NCBI RefSeq assembly: GCF_012972705.2
Contig: NZ_JABCSC020000001.1
Coordinates: 930,001-994,000 of the forward strand
DNA length: 64,000 nt
Direction: 5' to 3'
DNA from: Uliginosibacterium aquaticum
GTDB taxonomy: Bacteria; Pseudomonadota; Gammaproteobacteria; Burkholderiales; Rhodocyclaceae
A program made the position numbers and the translations under genes. Positions 1-9,426 of the stretch are shown here, one piece after another. The stretch's first letter is position 1, and every line of letters begins with the position of its first letter. The notes beneath the pieces are model-generated. The model saw only the letters and a program-made list of their open reading frames with translations. It had not been told where the DNA came from and ran no database searches.

Positions 1-636
1 GCCACTGCCTGGGCGGTGGCCAAGTTTGAATTCCGTGGCAAGAGCCTGCTGACGACCCTGTTGGACCTGCCATTCGCGGTCAGCCCGGTGGTCGCAGGCC
101 TCCTCTTCATCCTGATTTTCGGACGCCAGGGCTGGTTCGGGCCGTGGCTTGCGGCGCATGACATCAAAATCATCTTCGCCTTGCCCGGCATGATCATCGC
201 CACCATGTTCATCACCGTGCCCTACATCGCGCGCGAGCTGATTCCGCTGATGCAGTCGCAAGGCAAGGACGAGGAAGAAGCCGCCGTGTCGCTGGGTGCT
301 TCGGGCTGGCAGATGTTCTGGCGGGTGAGCCTGCCGAACATCAAGTGGGGCCTGCTCTACGGCGTGATCCTGTCCAATGCTCGGGCGATGGGAGAGTTCG
401 GCGCGGTGAGTGTGGTCAGCGGCCACATCCGCGGCGAGACCAACACCCTGCCGCTGCATGTGGAAATTCTCTACAACGAATACAACTCGGTCGGCGCGTT
501 TGCCGCGGCCTCAGTGCTGGCGCTGCTGGCGCTGGTCACGTTGGTGGCGAAGACCTTTGTGGAATGGCGGATGCAGAAGGAGACGGACATGCTCAATGCC
601 GTGCTGCCGCCGGAGAAGACCACAGCAACGAATTGA
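1..636 (+). CDS. cysW: Sulfate/thiosulfate ABC transporter permease CysW (5' partial)
   Basis: Inner-membrane permease subunit of the sulfate/thiosulfate importer, paired in the family with CysT and energised by CysA. The frame is open from base 1, so the start lies upstream of the window; about 211 C-terminal residues are present against roughly 280-290 in the family. The visible part has hydrophobic segments ([31 protein letters not shown]) and the permease coupling loop [21 protein letters not shown], the EAA motif that contacts the ATPase. A GTG at 16 is internal, not the start. cysA follows after 43 nt, so the two are co-transcribed. Confidence 0.93.
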   Translation, partial: ATAWAVAKFEFRGKSLLTTLLDLPFAVSPVVAGLLFILIFGRQGWFGPWLAAHDIKIIFALPGMIIATMFITVPYIARELIPLMQSQGKDEEEAAVSLGASGWQMFWRVSLPNIKWGLLYGVILSNARAMGEFGAVSVVSGHIRGETNTLPLHVEILYNEYNSVGAFAAASVLALLALVTLVAKTFVEWRMQKETDMLNAVLPPEKTTATN

Positions 637-679
637 ACGACGGGTTTGAGGCCCGTTGATCTGCACAAGGATTTGAGTC

Positions 680-1753
680 ATGAGCATCGAAGTCAAAAAC
701 ATCAGCAAGCGTTTCGGCAATTTCGTGGCGCTGGACAATATCTCGCTGGAGATCCCGACCGGCGAGCTGGTCGCACTACTGGGCCCCTCCGGCTGCGGCA
801 AGACCACGCTGCTGCGGATCATCGCCGGCATGGAGTCAGCCGATACCGGCCAGGTGCTGTTCCACGGCGAGGAGGCCACCCATGTGCATACGCGGGAGCG
901 CCAGGTTGGCTTCGTGTTCCAGCACTACGCGCTGTTCCGCCACATGAGTGTGTTCGAGAACGTGGCCTTCGGCCTGCGTGTGAAACCGCGCGCCGAGCGC
1001 CCCTCGGAAGGCGAGATCCGCGAGCGCGTGATGAAGCTGCTCAAGCTGGTGCAACTGGACTGGCTGGCCGAGCGTTATCCCTCGCAGCTCTCCGGCGGTC
1101 AGCGCCAGCGCATCGCGCTGGCCCGCGCGCTGGCGGTGGAACCCAAGGTGCTGTTGCTCGACGAGCCTTTCGGCGCACTGGATACGCAGGTTCGCAAGGA
1201 ACTGCGTCGCTGGCTGCGGCATCTTCACGACGAAATGCATATTGCATCGGTGTTCGTGACCCACGATCAGGAAGAGGCGCTGGAAGTGGCTGACCGCGTG
1301 GTGGTGATGAACAAGGGCCACATCGAGCAGCTGGGCACGCCGGACGAGGTGTACTCGGCGCCGGCAACGCCCTTCGTGTATCGCTTCCTCGGCAACGTGA
1401 ATGTGTTCCACAGCCGTGTGCACGGACAGTGGGCCGAGGTGGATCGGGCTGCGCATGTCGCCAAGGATGACGCGCTGGCCTTTGTGCGCCCGCATGACAT
1501 CGAGATCCAGCGCGAGTCCTCCGCCGGGGCCTTGTCAGCCAGCGTGCTGCATGTGCAGGCCATCGGCCCGCTGGTACGGGTGGAGGTTGAACACCAGGGG
1601 GAGATCTTCGAGGTCGAGCTGACTCGCGAGCGTCATAACCAGCTCGCGCTGACCGCCGGCGAAACCGTCTGGCTGCGCCCGCGCAATCTGCGTGTGTTCC
1701 AGGGCGAACAGATGGTCAGTTCCCAGACCTTTGATCTGGGTGCTGGCATCTGA
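680..1753 (+). CDS. cysA: Sulfate/thiosulfate ABC transporter ATP-binding protein CysA
   Basis: Cytoplasmic ATPase that drives sulfate/thiosulfate import (357 aa, normal length). Walker [10 protein letters not shown] is at residues 35-43, followed by the Q-loop (VFQHYALF), signature LSGGQRQR, Walker [13 protein letters not shown] and the H-loop VTHDQEEAL. The C-terminal ~120 residues form the regulatory TOBE-like part typical of CysA (FVRPHDIEI). It sits directly behind cysW. No terminator was seen in the 184 nt before the convergent gene. Confidence 0.95.
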   Translation: MSIEVKNISKRFGNFVALDNISLEIPTGELVALLGPSGCGKTTLLRIIAGMESADTGQVLFHGEEATHVHTRERQVGFVFQHYALFRHMSVFENVAFGLRVKPRAERPSEGEIRERVMKLLKLVQLDWLAERYPSQLSGGQRQRIALARALAVEPKVLLLDEPFGALDTQVRKELRRWLRHLHDEMHIASVFVTHDQEEALEVADRVVVMNKGHIEQLGTPDEVYSAPATPFVYRFLGNVNVFHSRVHGQWAEVDRAAHVAKDDALAFVRPHDIEIQRESSAGALSASVLHVQAIGPLVRVEVEHQGEIFEVELTRERHNQLALTAGETVWLRPRNLRVFQGEQMVSSQTFDLGAGI

Positions 1754-1937
1754 ATCAAGCAGGCGCGTTGGCCGATCTCGAAACACCGGCGCACGTAGTT
1801 TTTTCTGCGCCTCGTTTTGACCTCTGCCCGCTCGTAGCGCTTTCTTTCTGACTCCGGCTCTGGGCGGCTTCTGTTGAAGCGGCCTTGGGCCGCGCCTGCA
1901 GGATGTATCGTTTGAGCGGCACTGCCGTGCCGCTGCC

Positions 1938-2522
1938 TCAGGCCGCTGCGCGTGGCTTGAATACCTGGCGCCGCATTTCCTCGCGTGAGGGCAGGGAGGA
2001 GGCCGGCCAGCGCAGCACGCGCAGGCGATGGCTGCGCAAGAGAGTCTGGGCGCGCTCGATCATCGGATCTCCCGGGCTGCGTTCGATGAAGATCACCACG
2101 GCCGGGCTGAAGTCCTTCTTGCAGATCACGAAGTCCGCGCTGACGCGTGGCGGCGGAGTGCCGTGGGCGTCCAGCAGGGTGGCAATATCCACGCTGGCCA
2201 GCAGCGGGAAGCCGGCGGCGACGTCGGCATGCAGCAGGAGGAACGCGTCCTGAGCCGGGCCATCAAGCAGGGGGCGGCGCGTGCGCGGCGTGGTATCTAC
2301 CACGGCAGCGGCTGGCGTGACGGGCAGGGGTTTGATTTCAAAAGTTTCGTGATTAGGCAACGGGTTGCCTGCTTCGGCTTCCTTGACCAGTTGCTGAAGC
2401 TGGTAGGCATCGAAATCGTTGTCGCGCTGGCCGAAACGCTGCTGCCAGACCCGCCAGGCCCGGTACAGGAAGAACGCCATTACGCCGAAGAAAACCGTGA
2501 GGATCAGACCGTACACGAGCAT
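1938..2522 (-). CDS. Membrane-anchored DUF2726-like protein
   Basis: Protein of 194 aa with an N-terminal membrane helix (residues 2-22) followed by a charged, Pro-rich linker. The C-terminal ~110 residues resemble the DUF2726 fold (nuclease-like topology): SADFVICKKDF, then an acidic position (IFIERSPGD), then LRVLRWPASSLPSREEMRRQVF. The comparison is from memory, so the family call is moderate and activity is unknown. It starts 23 nt after the CueR stop on the same strand, so it is probably co-transcribed with the regulator; a copper role is only guilt by association. Confidence 0.7.
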   Translation of the reverse strand: MLVYGLILTVFFGVMAFFLYRAWRVWQQRFGQRDNDFDAYQLQQLVKEAEAGNPLPNHETFEIKPLPVTPAAAVVDTTPRTRRPLLDGPAQDAFLLLHADVAAGFPLLASVDIATLLDAHGTPPPRVSADFVICKKDFSPAVVIFIERSPGDPMIERAQTLLRSHRLRVLRWPASSLPSREEMRRQVFKPRAAA

Positions 2523-2545
2523 GCCTCCAAAATCGTCGGCGAATT

Positions 2546-3022
2546 CTAGCGGGATTGGCCGGGCCTTGCGCCGCCTTCGATCATGTCGCTGTGGCCGGCC
2601 AGATCAGCCAGGATCGGGCAGTCCGGGCGGGTGTCACCTGCGCAGCAGTGGTTGAGCTGGCTGAGGGTGTCGACCATGCCTTGTAACTCAGCGATGCGGG
2701 TCTGCAGATCGGTGATATGGCGGGTGGCGATGGCTTTGACGGCAGCGCTGGAGCGTGCCCGATCCTGCCACAGGGCGAGCAGTTCGCGGATTTCGTCCAT
2801 CGAGAAGCCGAGTTTGCGGCTGCGGGCGATGAAGCGCAGGGTGTGGATATGACTTGCGCCGTAGATGCGGTAGTTGGCTGCGGTGCGGGGGACGCTGCCG
2901 AGCAGGCCGAGGCTTTCGTAGTGACGCACCATCTTGATGGACACACCACTGGCTGCGGCGGCGGCACCGATATCCACGAAGCCGGCCTGAAGGGCGTCGG
3001 CGTGTTCGAAGCTGGCGGACAT
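2546..3022 (-). CDS. cueR: CueR-type copper-responsive MerR regulator
   Basis: MerR-family activator (158 aa). The N-terminal winged helix (IGAAAAASGVSIKMVRHYESLGLL) starts at residue 17, followed by a dimerisation helix. The C-terminal metal loop CCAGDTRPDCPIL has Cys127 and Cys135 separated by seven residues, the Cu(I)/Ag(I)/Au(I) ligand spacing of CueR. ATG 3022 is preferred over the in-frame TTG at 3037 because GGAAA lies upstream of it. Likely targets are copA (minus strand, from 7580) and the CopZ gene at 13549, both preceded by MerR-type promoters. Confidence 0.88.
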   Translation of the reverse strand: MSASFEHADALQAGFVDIGAAAAASGVSIKMVRHYESLGLLGSVPRTAANYRIYGASHIHTLRFIARSRKLGFSMDEIRELLALWQDRARSSAAVKAIATRHITDLQTRIAELQGMVDTLSQLNHCCAGDTRPDCPILADLAGHSDMIEGGARPGQSR

Positions 3023-3076
3023 GAGGATTTCCGGCAAGGAAAAACCCCAGTTTACGCTGCCCTAGGGGCTGTTGAT

Positions 3077-3108
3077 ATTCATTCATCGATTCGCCGAATG
3101 AATGTCAA
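3077..3108 (-). promoter_or_regulatory. Putative cueR promoter with internal dyad
   Basis: On the minus strand TTGACA (3103-3108) is followed 17 nt later by TGAATG. The space is spanned by an 8-bp inverted repeat, ATTCATTC (3077-3084) and GAATGAAT (3096-3103), with an 11-nt loop. It lies between the receptor stop (3114) and the cueR start (3022). It could be an operator or a hairpin; the dyad does not look like a CueR box. Confidence 0.35.
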
Positions 3109-3113
3109 AGACC

Positions 3114-5111
3114 CTAGAAGCGCGTGTATTCGCCTGACGCTGCATTGAAGCCGGCGCGGGCGCGGGGAGTAGTCCTGGGCGGGAGCTGTGCCAGGCTGTT
3201 GCTGCGGCCGGAGGCTTCTTCTCCGAGCTTGAAAAATGCCATCAACGCCTGCAGCTGACCGGCCTGGTTGTTCATCTCTTCAGCGGTGGCGGCGAGCTCT
3301 TCGGCGGAGGCCGCATTCTGCTGGGTGAGCTGGGCGAGCTGGCTGAGGGTGGCGTTGATCTGGGTGACGCCGTCGGACTGCTCATTCGAGGCGCTGGCGA
3401 TGGCTTGCACCAGTTCTGCGGTTTGCTGGATCGCCGGCACAATCTGCTGCAGCAGGCTGCCAGCGTTTTCGGCCACATGCACGCTGTTGCTGGCGAGGCT
3501 GCCGATCTCCTGTGCCGCGACCTGGCTGCGCTCGGCGAGCTTGCGCACTTCAGCGGCGACCACGGCAAAGCCGCGTCCGGCAGCGCCGGCCCGGGCGGCT
3601 TCGATGGCAGCATTCAGGGCGAGCAGATTGGTCTGGTAGGCGATGTCGTCGATGATGCCGATGCGCTCAGCGATCTGCTGCATGGCTTGAACGGTCTGGG
3701 CCACGGCCGCGCCGCCTTCATTCGCTTCACCGGCGGCTTTGAGCGCTACCTCATCGGTGCTGTGGGCGCTATCCGCATTGCGGGTCACCGAGCTGCTCAT
3801 CTGCTCCATGGCGGCGGAGGTCTGCTCCACGCTGGCCGCCTGCTCGCTGGAGGACTGTGCCAGCGACTGCGAGGTGCCGGTGATCTGGCTGGCGGCGCCA
3901 CCCAGGCTCTCCGAGCTCGCGCGCACTTCTTCGATGACGCGGGAGAGCTGCTGCGTCATGCCCTGCATGGCGGCCAGCAACTGGCCGACCTCGTCGCGAT
4001 TGTGCACTTCGATGCGGGTGCCCAGATCGCCTCCGGCTATTTGCTCGAAGAGGCCTACTGCGCCAGCCAGCGGACGTCCGATCCAGCGCCGGCCGCAGAG
4101 CATGATGCCTCCGGCGATCAGCACGGCCATGATCATGGCTGCGATCAGCAGGTCGCGCAGAATGCCGCGTGCGAAGCGGGTGAATTCGGCGAGCGGGCCG
4201 GTGGAGACGATCAGCCAGTTCCAGTGCTCGAAGCTGTTGAACACGCCGAGCTGTTCGGTGCCGGCCTTGCTGTCCTTGGCCGAGCTGAAGTGCAGTGCAC
4301 CGTTCTTCCCCTCGATCATTGTGCGCAGCCAGGGGTGGCTGTCGCCCAGCAGGTTTTGGCCCTCGGCTTCCGGATGGACCACGGCCTTGCCGGCGTCCGT
4401 GCCGCTGCGCTCAAAGATCAAAACATGGCCGCTGTCGCCCACGGTGATGGCGCGCACCTTCTGTTTGAGCGTGGCAAGGCCCTCGGTAAAGTCGATACCG
4501 ATGAAGCCGATGCCGATCACCCGGCCATTTTCGATCAGCGGGATGTAGCGCGTGATGTAGTCGCGGCCGAAGAGCTTGGCGCGGCCGGTGTAGGCCTGCC
4601 CGGCCAGGGCCGGTGCATAGGCCGGGTGGGCGTGATCGAGGCGGGTGCCGACGGCGCGCTTGCCGGCGGCATCCTTGACCGAAGTGGCGAGGCGGGTGAA
4701 ATCATCGCCGTCCTTCACGAAGAGGGTGGCGACCGCGCCGGAGGCGGCGCTGAAGCTGTCGATCAGGGCGGTGGCTTTCGCTTCACTGGCGGCGATGTCT
4801 TTGGCGCGGGTGGTTTCCGGCACACCGGCCTGCAGGCGCGAGACGAATTCGCCGCCGAGCATGGCGGCGGATTGCTCCAGATTGGCGGCGTACACCTCGA
4901 TCATGTCCACGATGCGCTGGTTCGCCGTTTGCAGCGCGCCGGTGGCGTTGGCTTCGAGCTGGGTGGAGAGCGAGCGCGCCAGATACAGCCCGGCCACACT
5001 GAAAACGGTGGTGAGCAGGGCCAGGGTGAGCAGGCTCAGCTTGGCGGCGATCGGCAGATCCGCCATGCGCTGGCGCAGGGACGGGCTGCGGGTCTGGATA
5101 TCTTCTTGCAT
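3114..5111 (-). CDS. Methyl-accepting chemotaxis protein with periplasmic Cache domain
   Basis: Chemoreceptor of 665 aa. A first membrane helix (about residues 22-45) is followed by a ~270-residue periplasmic Cache-type sensor ([41 protein letters not shown]), a second helix near 317-340 ([18 protein letters not shown]), a HAMP domain and a long cytoplasmic signalling domain. The hairpin tip is conserved ([20 protein letters not shown]). There is no C-terminal CheR/CheB-tethering pentapeptide. It lies between cueR and copA on the same strand, but nothing in the sequence shows that it senses copper. Confidence 0.93.
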   Translation of the reverse strand: MQEDIQTRSPSLRQRMADLPIAAKLSLLTLALLTTVFSVAGLYLARSLSTQLEANATGALQTANQRIVDMIEVYAANLEQSAAMLGGEFVSRLQAGVPETTRAKDIAASEAKATALIDSFSAASGAVATLFVKDGDDFTRLATSVKDAAGKRAVGTRLDHAHPAYAPALAGQAYTGRAKLFGRDYITRYIPLIENGRVIGIGFIGIDFTEGLATLKQKVRAITVGDSGHVLIFERSGTDAGKAVVHPEAEGQNLLGDSHPWLRTMIEGKNGALHFSSAKDSKAGTEQLGVFNSFEHWNWLIVSTGPLAEFTRFARGILRDLLIAAMIMAVLIAGGIMLCGRRWIGRPLAGAVGLFEQIAGGDLGTRIEVHNRDEVGQLLAAMQGMTQQLSRVIEEVRASSESLGGAASQITGTSQSLAQSSSEQAASVEQTSAAMEQMSSSVTRNADSAHSTDEVALKAAGEANEGGAAVAQTVQAMQQIAERIGIIDDIAYQTNLLALNAAIEAARAGAAGRGFAVVAAEVRKLAERSQVAAQEIGSLASNSVHVAENAGSLLQQIVPAIQQTAELVQAIASASNEQSDGVTQINATLSQLAQLTQQNAASAEELAATAEEMNNQAGQLQALMAFFKLGEEASGRSNSLAQLPPRTTPRARAGFNAASGEYTRF

Positions 5112-5216
5112 GCGGCGCTCCTTCGAGGCGAGGGCCTCTCCTGAGCATTAGTGCCCTGAAGTGAACGCCGCACCGCGGCCTGCCCGATGGGTGGGGCCGC
5201 TCTGCCCGTCAGTGCC

Positions 5217-7580
5217 TTAGGGTCTGCGCGCCAGCAACAGGGCGTTACTGACTACGCTGACGCTGGAAAAGGCCATCGCCGCGCCGGCGATCACCGGGTT
5301 GAGCAGGCCCGCCGCGGCGAGCGGAATGCCGATCAGGTTGTAGATAAAGGCCCAGAACAGGTTCTGGCGAATCTTCGCCGAGGTGCGACGCGAGATCTCC
5401 AGCGCGTTAGCCACCCGGCGTGGGTCGGCCCCCATCAGGGTGATGCCGGCCGCAGCCATGGCGACATCGGTGCCGCTGCCCAGGGCGATGCCCACATCGG
5501 CGGCGGCCAGCGCGGGCGCATCGTTGATGCCATCCCCGACCATCGCCACGGTTCCGAATTGCGCGCGCAGCTCGGTGACGATGCGCGCCTTGTCAGCCGG
5601 CAGCACTTCGGCGCGCACGTCTTCGATACCGAGTTGCGCGGCAATGGCGGCGGCGCTCAGCGCATGATCGCCGGTCAGCAGCAGCGGGCGGATGCCGGCA
5701 GCCTTGAGGGCGGCAATGGCCTCGGCGGCTTCGGGGCGCGGTAGATCACCGAAGGCGAGCAGGGCCAGCAGCTTCGGTACTTCAGCGATCTCGGCCAGCC
5801 AGGACACGGTATGCCCCTGCGCCTGATGTGCGGCGGCCTGTGCGCTGAGCGTGGCGGTGTCGAAGCCCAGTTCGCCCATCCAGCGCAGGCTACCCAGCGC
5901 GTAGTCGTGGCCATTGATGCCGCCGCGAATGCCGCGCCCGGCCTCGGCTTTTACGCCGCTTGCCGTCGGCAGGCTGAGGTCTTTGGCGGCGACTGCTACC
6001 GCGTGTGCCAGCGGATGTTCGCTGCCTGCCTGCAGCGCGGCGGCGATGGCGAGCGCATCGTCACGGTCGGACTCGATGGCAGCCAGCGTCGGTTTGCCCT
6101 GAGTCAGCGTACCGGTCTTGTCGAAGGCCACCACCTGTACGCGATGGGCGATCTCCAGTGCTTCCGCGTCGCGGATCAGGATGCCGAGTTTTGCCGCCGC
6201 TCCGGTGCCGGCCATGATCGCGGTGGGTGTGGCCAGCCCCAGCGCGCAGGGGCAGGCGATCACCAGTACCGCCACTGCGTTGAGGATGGCGGCCTGCCAG
6301 TTGCCACCCATGAAGCCCCAGCCGAGCAGGGTAGCCAGCGCGATCACCAGCACGACCGGCACGAATACCGCCGCCACCTGGTCGACCAGATGCTGGATTG
6401 GCGCTTTTTTCGCTTGGGCGTTTTCGACCAGTTCGATGATGCGGGCCAGCGCCGTCTGCGCGCCGATCGCCGTGGTACGCAGCGCGATCAGGCCTTCGCC
6501 ATTCACGCTGCCGCCGATCAGCACTGCGCCGGGCGACTTGGCCACCGGAAGGCTTTCGCCAGTGATCAGCGCCTCGTCGATGTGCGATGTGCCTTCGATC
6601 AGCACGCCGTCGGCCGAGATGCGTTCGCCGGGGCGCACGATTACGATGTCATTGACGCGAAGCTGGCCGATGGGGATTTCCTTGTCGCCGTCGTCGCTTC
6701 TGATCCGGGCGGTTTCCGGGCGCAGCGCCTGCAACGCGCGGATCGCTTCGGTGGTCTGGCGTTTGGCACGCGCTTCGAGCCACTTACCGAGCTGGACCAG
6801 GGTGATCACCACAGCGGCTGCCTCGAAATACAGATGCGCGCTGTGCCCGCGGAGCAGCAGCCACAGGGAAAGGAAGTAGGCCGCGCTGGTGCCCAGTGCC
6901 ACGAGCAGATCCATGTTGCCGCTGCCGGCCCGGGCGGCCTTCCAGCCGGCGCGGTAGAAGCGTGCGCCGAACACGAACTGTACCGGCGTGGCGAGCGCGA
7001 GTTGCAGCCAGCCAGGCAGCATCCAATGCAGGCCGAAGGGTTCGACGAGCATCGGCAGCAGCAGCGGCAGGCTCAGCAGGGCGCTGGCGATCAGCGCCAG
7101 GCGCTGCCGGGAGTGGCTGCCGAATGCGCTGGCCGCCGGTGTGGCGGCCACATGTAATTGACCCGAGAAGCCGGCTTTTTCGAGCGCTGCGAGCAGGCTG
7201 GCGGGGGCGGCATCGAGGCGGGTTTCGATACGGGCGGATTCGCTGGCCAGACTCACCTCGGCCTTTTCTACGCCGGGCTCTTTGAGCAGAGCTTTCTCGA
7301 CCCGGGCCACGCAACTGGCGCAGCTCATGCCGGCCACATCCAGCCGTACGCTGCGCAGCGGCACTTCAAAGCCTGCGCGGCGGATGGTGGCAAGCACGGC
7401 TTCGAAGGTGACGCTGCCGGCCACACTGGCGCGCTCGCTGGCGAGGTTCACACTCGCCTCAGTCACACCGGGCGTGGCGCGCAGCATCTTCTCCAGTCGC
7501 GTGGAGCAGGCGGCGCAGGTCATGCCCTCGATGGGGAGGGAAAAGTGTGTCGGGGGGGCTGCAGGGGTGGGCGCGCTCAT
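5217..7580 (-). CDS. copA: Copper-translocating P1B-type ATPase CopA
   Basis: Inner-membrane Cu(I) exporter (787 aa). Two N-terminal heavy-metal-associated domains carry GMTCAAC (Cys22, Cys25) and GMSCASC (Cys87, Cys90). Membrane metal-site motif CPC is at residues 443-445, phosphorylation site DKTGT at Asp487, then the HP motif (SEHPLAHA) and hinge [10 protein letters not shown]. These are the marks of a P1B-1 pump. A MerR-type promoter lies 28 nt upstream. Together with CueR and the CopZ-like protein it forms a standard cytoplasmic copper-detoxification module. Confidence 0.96.
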   Translation of the reverse strand: MSAPTPAAPPTHFSLPIEGMTCAACSTRLEKMLRATPGVTEASVNLASERASVAGSVTFEAVLATIRRAGFEVPLRSVRLDVAGMSCASCVARVEKALLKEPGVEKAEVSLASESARIETRLDAAPASLLAALEKAGFSGQLHVAATPAASAFGSHSRQRLALIASALLSLPLLLPMLVEPFGLHWMLPGWLQLALATPVQFVFGARFYRAGWKAARAGSGNMDLLVALGTSAAYFLSLWLLLRGHSAHLYFEAAAVVITLVQLGKWLEARAKRQTTEAIRALQALRPETARIRSDDGDKEIPIGQLRVNDIVIVRPGERISADGVLIEGTSHIDEALITGESLPVAKSPGAVLIGGSVNGEGLIALRTTAIGAQTALARIIELVENAQAKKAPIQHLVDQVAAVFVPVVLVIALATLLGWGFMGGNWQAAILNAVAVLVIACPCALGLATPTAIMAGTGAAAKLGILIRDAEALEIAHRVQVVAFDKTGTLTQGKPTLAAIESDRDDALAIAAALQAGSEHPLAHAVAVAAKDLSLPTASGVKAEAGRGIRGGINGHDYALGSLRWMGELGFDTATLSAQAAAHQAQGHTVSWLAEIAEVPKLLALLAFGDLPRPEAAEAIAALKAAGIRPLLLTGDHALSAAAIAAQLGIEDVRAEVLPADKARIVTELRAQFGTVAMVGDGINDAPALAAADVGIALGSGTDVAMAAAGITLMGADPRRVANALEISRRTSAKIRQNLFWAFIYNLIGIPLAAAGLLNPVIAGAAMAFSSVSVVSNALLLARRP

Positions 7581-7607
7581 GGCTGGGCTCCGGGTCAGGA
7601 CACACTG

Positions 7608-7638
7608 ACTCTAGGGCTTCCCATCATGGCAGGGTCAA
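7608..7638 (-). promoter_or_regulatory. CueR-type promoter of copA
   Basis: Read on the minus strand: TTGACC (-35, 7633-7638), a 19-nt spacer with the dyad-like CTGCCATGATGGGAAG, and TAGAGT (-10, 7608-7613), 28 nt before the copA ATG. A 19-nt spacer is the hallmark of MerR/CueR-activated promoters. A related arrangement occurs before the CopZ gene (13491-13521). Confidence 0.65.
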
Positions 7639-7660
7639 GCGGAAGGAGGAGACGCTGCGA

Positions 7661-7683
7661 AGCCCCCGTGCCGGCAGGGGGCT
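7661..7683 (-). terminator. Possible terminator behind the porin gene
   Basis: Inverted repeat AGCCCCC (7661-7667) / GGGGGCT (7677-7683) with a 9-nt loop, just downstream of the porin stop on the minus strand. No clear T-tract follows, so this is a weak call. Confidence 0.35.
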
Positions 7684-7701
7684 CCGCTGTGCAAGTGCGA
7701 C

Positions 7702-8577
7702 TCAGAAAGCCTTGCTGAGGGTGACGACTGTTTTGTCCTTGGCGATGTTGGAGGCGGATGTGGTGTCGGCAAGACTCAGGAAGCCCTTGTAGGCATCTGG
7801 TTCGTTTGAGCCGTAGTAGGCCAGGCTGGCGGACCAGCCGTCGGCGAAGCTGTGGGTGACACCGAGCTTGTAGTAGGTGATGTCCAGCCCGGTGGCATTG
7901 GCGATGATCTGGCGGCCGAGCTGCCCGTTGAGGTTCCAGCCTTCGGCCACGTCGACGCTGCCATTGAGTTCGTAGAAGTAAGAGCCGCGCGTGCTGCCGG
8001 TAACGCCGGCCGTGCTGTCGCCAGCAAAACCACCGCCAACCGGAGAGTTGTTGGTGCTCCAGCCGAAGTATTCAGTGAGGGCCCGGCCGGTCTTGAAGCT
8101 GAGCCCCTTGTAGCTCAGCGAAATGAAAGCTTCGGCAGTGTTGAGCTCGTTCGGATCGTTGTAGCCGGTGAAGCTGGAGTTCTTCCAGTTGCCGCCGGGG
8201 TAGGCGTAGTAGATCACGCCGAGGTCATAGCCGACGGTGTCGGCGATCGTGTTGCGGTAGCCCGTGAACAGATCGGTTTCAACGGAAGCGCCCGGCAGCC
8301 AGTGGTCCGACACGTTGGAGGCGAAGAAGCCGGCATAGAAGCCGGAGCTGTGATCGGCCTCAATGCCGTATTGCAGGGCGGGCTTGCCCCAGGTCTGAGA
8401 TTGGCCGCGGAAGATGTAGTCGCTGGTCAGGCTCAGGCTGCTGGGAAAGCTCCAGTCCGGAGTGGCGGCGGGTGTGGCAGCCGGTGTGGCGGCTTCCTGG
8501 GCATGAGCGGGCAGCGCCAGGGCCAGGCCGAGGGCAGCGAGGGCGGCGGGGATAGTGCGTTGTGCGAGGGTGAGCAT
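7702..8577 (-). CDS. TorF family putative outer-membrane porin
   Basis: Outer-membrane beta-barrel protein (291 aa). A Sec signal peptide (about residues 1-26, ending PAHAQ) precedes a short Ala/Thr/Pro stretch. The mature part opens with SLTSDYIFRGQSQTWGKPALQYGIE, characteristic of the TIGR02001/TorF family, and alternates aromatic and polar residues before the C-terminal Phe (LSKAF). Substrate unknown. It lies between copA and the ethanolamine operon on the same strand, 57 nt after the eutC stop, so it could be read with either. Confidence 0.85.
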   Translation of the reverse strand: MLTLAQRTIPAALAALGLALALPAHAQEAATPAATPAATPDWSFPSSLSLTSDYIFRGQSQTWGKPALQYGIEADHSSGFYAGFFASNVSDHWLPGASVETDLFTGYRNTIADTVGYDLGVIYYAYPGGNWKNSSFTGYNDPNELNTAEAFISLSYKGLSFKTGRALTEYFGWSTNNSPVGGGFAGDSTAGVTGSTRGSYFYELNGSVDVAEGWNLNGQLGRQIIANATGLDITYYKLGVTHSFADGWSASLAYYGSNEPDAYKGFLSLADTTSASNIAKDKTVVTLSKAF

Positions 8578-8634
8578 GGTTCTCTCCTGTCAGGCAATGG
8601 TTGGGGTGGAACGGGAAGCGTGAAAAGCTGAGGT

Positions 8635-9426
8635 TCAGTCGCTGCCGGATAGCTCCGGCATAGGGGTTCGGGATTCCAGCGCCGGTGTGTCGCTGTCGTC
8701 CTTGAGATCGACGCCGGTGCGGCCGAGCTGGCGTGCGCCGGCAATCAGGAAGGCCAGCTTGCGGGCCGCTTCGGCGTAGTCGAGGCCTTCCGGGCGGACA
8801 TTGGAAATGCAGTTGCGCCAGGCATCGGTGAGGCCGACACGCGGCCCGCCGGTGAGGTAGATGCCGAGGCTGTCCGGTGAGGAGAGGCCGGGGCGCTCGC
8901 CGATCAGCACGGCGACCAGCGCTGCGTTCAGGCTCTGGCCAATCTCGTCGCCCAGCGCAACGCGAGCCTGACTGGCGATCACCACCGGTGCTTCGCGCAG
9001 GGTCGGGAAATACGGAAGCAGGGCTTGCAGCAGGGGCAGGGTGTGGCGGCTGATGGCGAGGGACGAGAGACCATCGGCGACCACGATGAGCAGCGGCAGA
9101 GGCGAAGCCGGGGCGGCCTGCTTCAGCAGCGCCGCGCTGCTTGGAGCGAGGCGGCGCCCGAGGTCCGGCCGGCGCAGGTAGGTGGCGCGGTCCGTTGCCT
9201 GGCTGGCCACGCGCAGGCTGGCAAAGCCGGCCTGGCTGAAGGCCTGGGTCAGGGCGTCCAGATCCAGGGCTTCATGTACCGCATCGCGCGCCTGGGCATG
9301 GGCGAGTCCGAAGCGCAGCACTTCGGCGGTGGGCAGGCTGACGCCGCTGCGCCCGAGCGCCAGGCGTGCCGGAGTGAGGCTGCGCAGGCGTGTCCACGGG
9401 TCCGGTGTGATCGGCAGCTTGCTCAT
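8635..9426 (-). CDS. eutC: Ethanolamine ammonia-lyase small subunit EutC
   Basis: Small subunit (263 aa) of the adenosylcobalamin-dependent enzyme that splits ethanolamine into acetaldehyde and ammonia. Family features: DPWTRLRSLTPARLALGRSG near the N-terminus, VVADGLSSLAIS, LIGERPGLSSPDSLGIYLT and the C-terminal NCISNVRPEGLDY. The ATG at 9426 overlaps the eutB stop as ATGA, indicating translational coupling. No eutA reactivase or carboxysome-like shell genes are adjacent. Confidence 0.95.
   Translation of the reverse strand: MSKLPITPDPWTRLRSLTPARLALGRSGVSLPTAEVLRFGLAHAQARDAVHEALDLDALTQAFSQAGFASLRVASQATDRATYLRRPDLGRRLAPSSAALLKQAAPASPLPLLIVVADGLSSLAISRHTLPLLQALLPYFPTLREAPVVIASQARVALGDEIGQSLNAALVAVLIGERPGLSSPDSLGIYLTGGPRVGLTDAWRNCISNVRPEGLDYAEAARKLAFLIAGARQLGRTGVDLKDDSDTPALESRTPMPELSGSD

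Noticed and set aside
3405-5144. 579-aa open frame on the plus strand
   Set aside because: Antisense to the Cache receptor; Gly/His/Asp-rich shadow without family features.
5811-7157. 448-aa open frame antisense to copA
   Set aside because: copA has all P-type ATPase motifs; the opposite frame has none.
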